Source of the DNA: Candidatus Aminicenantota bacterium
Lineage (GTDB): Bacteria > Acidobacteriota > Aminicenantia > JAMOAD01
Direction: 5' to 3'
Length of the DNA: 10,607 nucleotides
Assembly: GCA_027070475.1 (NCBI GenBank)
Contig: JALXDT010000327.1
Span: 1-10,607, forward strand
The translations under genes were made by a program, and so were the position numbers. Within the stretch, counting starts at the first letter, position 1, and every line of letters begins with the position of its first letter. Shown here piece after piece: positions 7,541 through 10,607 of the stretch. Under the pieces are notes generated by a model. That model made no database searches, was not told the origin of the DNA, and was given only the letters and a program-made list of their open reading frames with translations.

Positions 7541-10216
7541 ATGAAAAAATTTTTAAAAACATTAATTTTTATATCTATATTTTTTCTCTCTTTTTCCATG
7601 TTTTCTTTATCTTCAACTGTCTTCAAATACAATGACATATTCAAAATTCAATCTATATCAGATATAAAATACTCTCCCGATGGGAATTTTATCGTTTTTA
7701 CAAAGAGATATGCTGATAAGAAAAAAGATAGATGGGTTTCTCAAATATTTTATGCAACTCCTGACTTTTCAAAAGTTGTTCAACTAACAAGAAAAGGAAA
7801 CAATTTCTCCCCACAAATTTCTCCGGATTCGTCAAAAATAGCCTTTATATCCACAAGAAATAAAAAAAGCGAAATATTTGTCATTGAACTTCCGGGGGGA
7901 GATCCCGAAAAAATCAGCAATTACCCTCTTAGTATAAACGCTTTTAAATGGCTGGGAAATAATAAAATTATCTTTATCGCAAGAGAAAAAAAGGGATTTG
8001 TGGAAAGAAAAAGGGAAAAGGAAAAGGATACTTCCATTGTAATTGAAGATATCAAAGAGTTTTATCCTATAAGGCTTTTCTGCTTAAATCTTAAAAACAA
8101 AAAATATAAAAGGATAAGCTATAATAAAAGTCAAATCGGGGAATTTGTAATTTCCCCCTCCAATAAATTTATTTTAACTTCAGAAATAGACTCTCCCAAA
8201 TACACTGTCGATGCAAGATACTATAAAAAATATTTTATTTATAATATAAAAACAGGAAAAGCAAAACAAATTTTCAAAGAAGACAAATATTTCCAACCCT
8301 ATTCCTTTGATTGGATTAAGGAAAATATAATTTTGATGAAAGAAAATAAATCTAATTATGAAGAAAAAAGAGGTCCGGGATATCCATTACTTTATGCCTA
8401 CTTTGTAAAAGATAATAAAATTAAAAATATTGATCTTAATTGGGATTGGGGATTAGGAGGATTTTATTCAAAAAGTGTTTATTTTAGAAATGGAAAGATT
8501 TTTACAATGTTAGCAAAAGGGGTCTGGAATTACCCCATAATCCTTAAAGTTGATAAAAACTTCAATGTTAAAAAAAGGATTATCATTAAAGATGGTATTT
8601 ACAAAAACATAGACTATTTTACAATCTCTCCTGATGGGAAAAAGCTTCTTTTCATAGCTTCAAGGATGGATAAACCAAAAAAAATCTATTTAGCTGAAAT
8701 TCTGAAAAATGGGAAGTTTAAAAATCCGAAAGAAATATACTTTATCAATAGCTGGCTCAAAAATGTAAAATTGGGTAAAAGAGAAATTCTGCACTGGAAA
8801 TCAGAAAACAATAGAAATGTGGAGGGGATCTTAATATACCCTGCTGACTATGAAGAAAGCAAAAAATATCCTCTTGTTATAACCTTCCATGGAGGTCCTT
8901 ATGCTTATACCAAGGATAGTTTCAACAATTCCTGGGCATACTATCCTCAGGCATTGGCTGGTGATGGATTTTTCACTCTTTTTGTAAATTACTGGGGGGG
9001 TTCAAATTATGGACTTGAGTTTGCAGAATCAATAGTTGGTAAATATTATGAATTAGAAGTTCCAGATATTATGTCAGGTCTTGATTTTGTTTTAAAAAAT
9101 TATAATATTGATAAAAAAAACATTGGAGTTATGGGCTGGAGTAATGGAGCTATTCTGACAATTGCTTCAATTCTGGAAAGAGATTTTAAGTTTGCCATAC
9201 CAGGAGCTGGGGATGTAAACTGGATTTCCGATTGGGGTAATTGTAAATTCGGCGTTCAGTTCGACAATCTTTATCTGGGAAAACCATACTATGAAGACCT
9301 TGAACTTTACATTAAAAAATCACCTCTTTTTAAACTAAAAAAAGTTAATACTCCCGTACTTATTTTTTTCGGAGATAAAGATACAAATGTTCCAACAGAA
9401 CAGGGATGGGAATTTTACAGAACAATGGAACAATTAGGGAAAGAGGTAAAATTCGTTCTTATGCCTGGAGAACCACATAGTTTCCGAAAATTATCTCATC
9501 AAAAGAGAAAGGTAATGGAGGAAATTGAATGGATTCATTCCCACATAGAGGGTAAAAATAAAGAAAGTTTTGAACTTTTAAAGAAAGATTCAAAAATCGC
9601 TCAGTTAGAAAAATATTTAAAACTTAAAAAAGATAAAGCAGGAGAAATCGGAGAAAAGGTTAAGGGGATTCTTCTTCCTGAGTTTGTTAAAATAGGTAAT
9701 GTGAAGGTTGCGAAAACAGAGCTAACAAATGCTCAATTCAATGAGTTTTTAAAAGAAAAGTATCCTGAGAGAATCATAAAAGGAAATCCAAACAAACCGG
9801 TTTACAATATACCCCAAAGTCTTATAAATGAATACCTGAAATTCGTATTTGAGAAGACCGGACTTAAAGTTAAACTCATTACAAAAAAGCTATTCGAAGA
9901 AATTTCCACAAAAGAAATCTCAAAAACGGAAAATACTATTGACTACTGGATTGGTTATTCTCCCACGCCTGAAGAAAGAATAGAATGGATAAAGTATCTT
10001 AAAAAGAAAAAATTGATTTCTAATTTAATAATGCCAGTTGCAAGTTTCCAGCCTACAGCTTCAGGTATTTATGACTTAAATGGTAATTTACCGGAGCTTA
10101 CGGAGGAAGGTGAGATTGTAGGTAATTGGTTCTTATCGACTAAAAATGGTAAAAAAATTAAATGCAGAAAAAATTGGGCAGGTATTAGACTTATTGTTAC
10201 CGAAGAGAAAAAATAA
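7541..10216 (+). CDS. Exported S9 prolyl-oligopeptidase-type peptidase with a degenerate FGE-like C-terminal domain
   Basis: A secreted serine peptidase of 891 residues expected to trim short peptides; its specificity cannot be read. The signal peptide is residues 1 to about 25. Residues about 30-415 form the WD40-like beta-propeller that gates access (IKYSPDGNFIVFTK, ISPDSSKIAFISTR, ISPDGKKLLFIAS). The alpha/beta-hydrolase follows (about 420-665) with the oxyanion-side HGGP, nucleophile S534 in GWSNGA, D614 in GDKDTNVP and H646 in GEPHSF, so the triad is complete. Normal S9 enzymes end about here. The extra 225 residues contain a charged linker and then a formylglycine-generating-enzyme-like outline: TELTNAQFNEFL (726-737), NKPVYNIP, GIYDLNGNLPEL (842-853, against GLYDMxGNVWEW) and NWAGIRLIV. 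It is short and lacks the FGE cysteine pair, so it is probably a binding module rather than an oxidase. It is the last gene of the set, and no hairpin follows its stop. Confidence 0.9.
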   Translation: MKKFLKTLIFISIFFLSFSMFSLSSTVFKYNDIFKIQSISDIKYSPDGNFIVFTKRYADKKKDRWVSQIFYATPDFSKVVQLTRKGNNFSPQISPDSSKIAFISTRNKKSEIFVIELPGGDPEKISNYPLSINAFKWLGNNKIIFIAREKKGFVERKREKEKDTSIVIEDIKEFYPIRLFCLNLKNKKYKRISYNKSQIGEFVISPSNKFILTSEIDSPKYTVDARYYKKYFIYNIKTGKAKQIFKEDKYFQPYSFDWIKENIILMKENKSNYEEKRGPGYPLLYAYFVKDNKIKNIDLNWDWGLGGFYSKSVYFRNGKIFTMLAKGVWNYPIILKVDKNFNVKKRIIIKDGIYKNIDYFTISPDGKKLLFIASRMDKPKKIYLAEILKNGKFKNPKEIYFINSWLKNVKLGKREILHWKSENNRNVEGILIYPADYEESKKYPLVITFHGGPYAYTKDSFNNSWAYYPQALAGDGFFTLFVNYWGGSNYGLEFAESIVGKYYELEVPDIMSGLDFVLKNYNIDKKNIGVMGWSNGAILTIASILERDFKFAIPGAGDVNWISDWGNCKFGVQFDNLYLGKPYYEDLELYIKKSPLFKLKKVNTPVLIFFGDKDTNVPTEQGWEFYRTMEQLGKEVKFVLMPGEPHSFRKLSHQKRKVMEEIEWIHSHIEGKNKESFELLKKDSKIAQLEKYLKLKKDKAGEIGEKVKGILLPEFVKIGNVKVAKTELTNAQFNEFLKEKYPERIIKGNPNKPVYNIPQSLINEYLKFVFEKTGLKVKLITKKLFEEISTKEISKTENTIDYWIGYSPTPEERIEWIKYLKKKKLISNLIMPVASFQPTASGIYDLNGNLPELTEEGEIVGNWFLSTKNGKKIKCRKNWAGIRLIVTEEKK

Positions 10217-10220
10217 ATTA

Positions 10221-10249
10221 TTGACAAAAACAAAAAGATAAATTATATT
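10221..10249 (+). promoter_or_regulatory. Sigma-70-type promoter of the tRNA gene
   Basis: TTGACA (10221-10226) and TATATT (10244-10249) are separated by 17 bases. The expected RNA start is at about 10256, roughly ten bases before the mature tRNA. The -35 begins five bases after the peptidase stop. Confidence 0.82.
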
Positions 10250-10265
10250 ATCACTACTCTTAGAC

Positions 10266-10337
10266 TGGGAAGTCGTCTAACTGGCAGGACATCGGACTCT
10301 GGATCCGAGAGTTGGGGTTCGAATCCCTGCTTCCCAG
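10266..10337 (+). tRNA. tRNA-Gln (anticodon CTG)
   Basis: A 72-base cloverleaf that decodes CAG. The acceptor stem pairs TGGGAAG (10266-10272) with CTTCCCA (10330-10336) over 7 bp. U8 is present. The D stem is GTCT with GGAC (last pair T-G) around a loop containing TGG. The anticodon stem is TCGGA with TCCGA around CTCTGGA, placing CTG at 10299-10301. The T arm has the TTCGAAT loop with two wobble pairs at the base of its stem. The discriminator base is G, as is usual for tRNA-Gln. CCA is not encoded. A short T run follows directly and may help end the transcript. Confidence 0.96.
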
Positions 10338-10344
10338 TTTTTAT

Positions 10345-10373
10345 TTGACAGTTAATAACAATTATTCTATAAT
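10345..10373 (+). promoter_or_regulatory. Perfect-consensus sigma-70 promoter of the sulfatase gene
   Basis: TTGACA (10345-10350) and TATAAT (10368-10373) both match the consensus exactly, with a 17-base spacer. The expected start at about 10380-10383 is at or just before the ATG at 10383, leaving no room for a Shine-Dalgarno. Confidence 0.88.
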
Positions 10374-10382
10374 CATCTCACC

Positions 10383-10607
10383 ATGAAGAAAAAAACAATT
10401 ACTCTATTTTCATCTTTTATTCTTGTTTTATCATTAATTTTTAATCAAAATTGCAAAAAAGAAAGAAAAAACTACAATGTAGTTGTTATTGTAATTGATG
10501 CTTTACGTGCAGATAGATTACCAATGTATGGATATAAAAAGATGACGGCTCCTTTCCTGAATAAATTGAGCAAACAATCAGCCGTTTTTATGCACAGTTT
10601 CGCCGCT
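10383..10607 (+). CDS. Sulfatase-family enzyme, 3' end cut by the window edge
   Basis: The first 75 residues of an alkaline-phosphatase-superfamily sulfatase, which would hydrolyse sulfate (or related phospho-) esters outside the cytoplasm. Residues 1 to about 22 form a signal peptide; Cys24 (FNQNC) followed by KKE suggests a lipoprotein, but the lipobox is poor. VVVIVIDALRADRLPMYGY (33-51) is the family's N-terminal metal-binding motif, with D39 the likely ligand and LRAD-x-L-xx-YGY typical of sulfatases. TAPFLNKLSKQSAVF continues as expected. The CxPSR or SxPSR site that becomes formylglycine lies beyond the window, so activity and class cannot be judged. No Shine-Dalgarno precedes the ATG; a consensus promoter ends ten bases upstream. 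Family members in related bacteria often carry TPRs at the C-terminus, which cannot be seen here. Confidence 0.88.
   Translation, partial: MKKKTITLFSSFILVLSLIFNQNCKKERKNYNVVVIVIDALRADRLPMYGYKKMTAPFLNKLSKQSAVFMHSFAA

Noticed and set aside
7411..7644. Minus-strand frame across the TPR/peptidase junction
   Set aside because: It is antisense to two well-supported genes and reads as a low-complexity Phe/Lys-rich shadow.

Overview
The window suggests a Gram-negative bacterium with an A+T-rich genome. A TonB-dependent outer-membrane receptor with an Oar-type N-terminal domain, a GWxTD-family protein, several exported TPR proteins, a secreted S9 peptidase and a sulfatase occur together most often in Acidobacteriota and Aminicenantota-like lineages. 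That placement is inference from gene content; no rRNA or marker gene is present. All genes are on the + strand, and no gap between genes exceeds about 170 bases.

Bases 1-810 hold the right part of an IS30-family insertion sequence. It is clearly richer in G+C than everything after it, and its left end lies outside the window. Bases 811-885 carry no recognisable gene. A nine-repeat TPR reading frame (886-1878) follows. It has no good ribosome binding site, and its first residues resemble the linker between sulfatase and TPR domains in fused proteins, so it may be the 3' remnant of a gene cut by the IS. It ends in an A/T-rich hairpin terminator.

A TonB-dependent receptor (2022-4688) comes next, with its own strong Shine-Dalgarno and a 17-bp-stem terminator. 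Immediately after that hairpin begins a tightly packed three-gene set. It comprises a GWxTD-family protein with a degenerate signature motif and C-terminal TPRs (4761-6635), an exported carboxypeptidase-regulatory-like plus TPR protein (6632-7528, ATGA overlap), and an exported S9 prolyl-oligopeptidase-type peptidase (7541-10216). The peptidase carries a C-terminal domain resembling a shrunken formylglycine-generating-enzyme (FGE/SUMF1) fold.

The last part holds a tRNA-Gln(CTG) with a consensus-like promoter, then a textbook TTGACA-N17-TATAAT promoter whose expected start is only a few bases before the ATG of a sulfatase gene (10383 to beyond the window end). That mRNA would be leaderless or nearly so.

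Together the native genes look like cell-envelope and secreted functions: uptake across the outer membrane, an exported peptidase, TPR scaffolds and a sulfatase. The most interesting points are the peptidase/FGE-like fusion beside a sulfatase, the possible IS-disrupted sulfatase-TPR gene, and the leaderless promoter arrangement.
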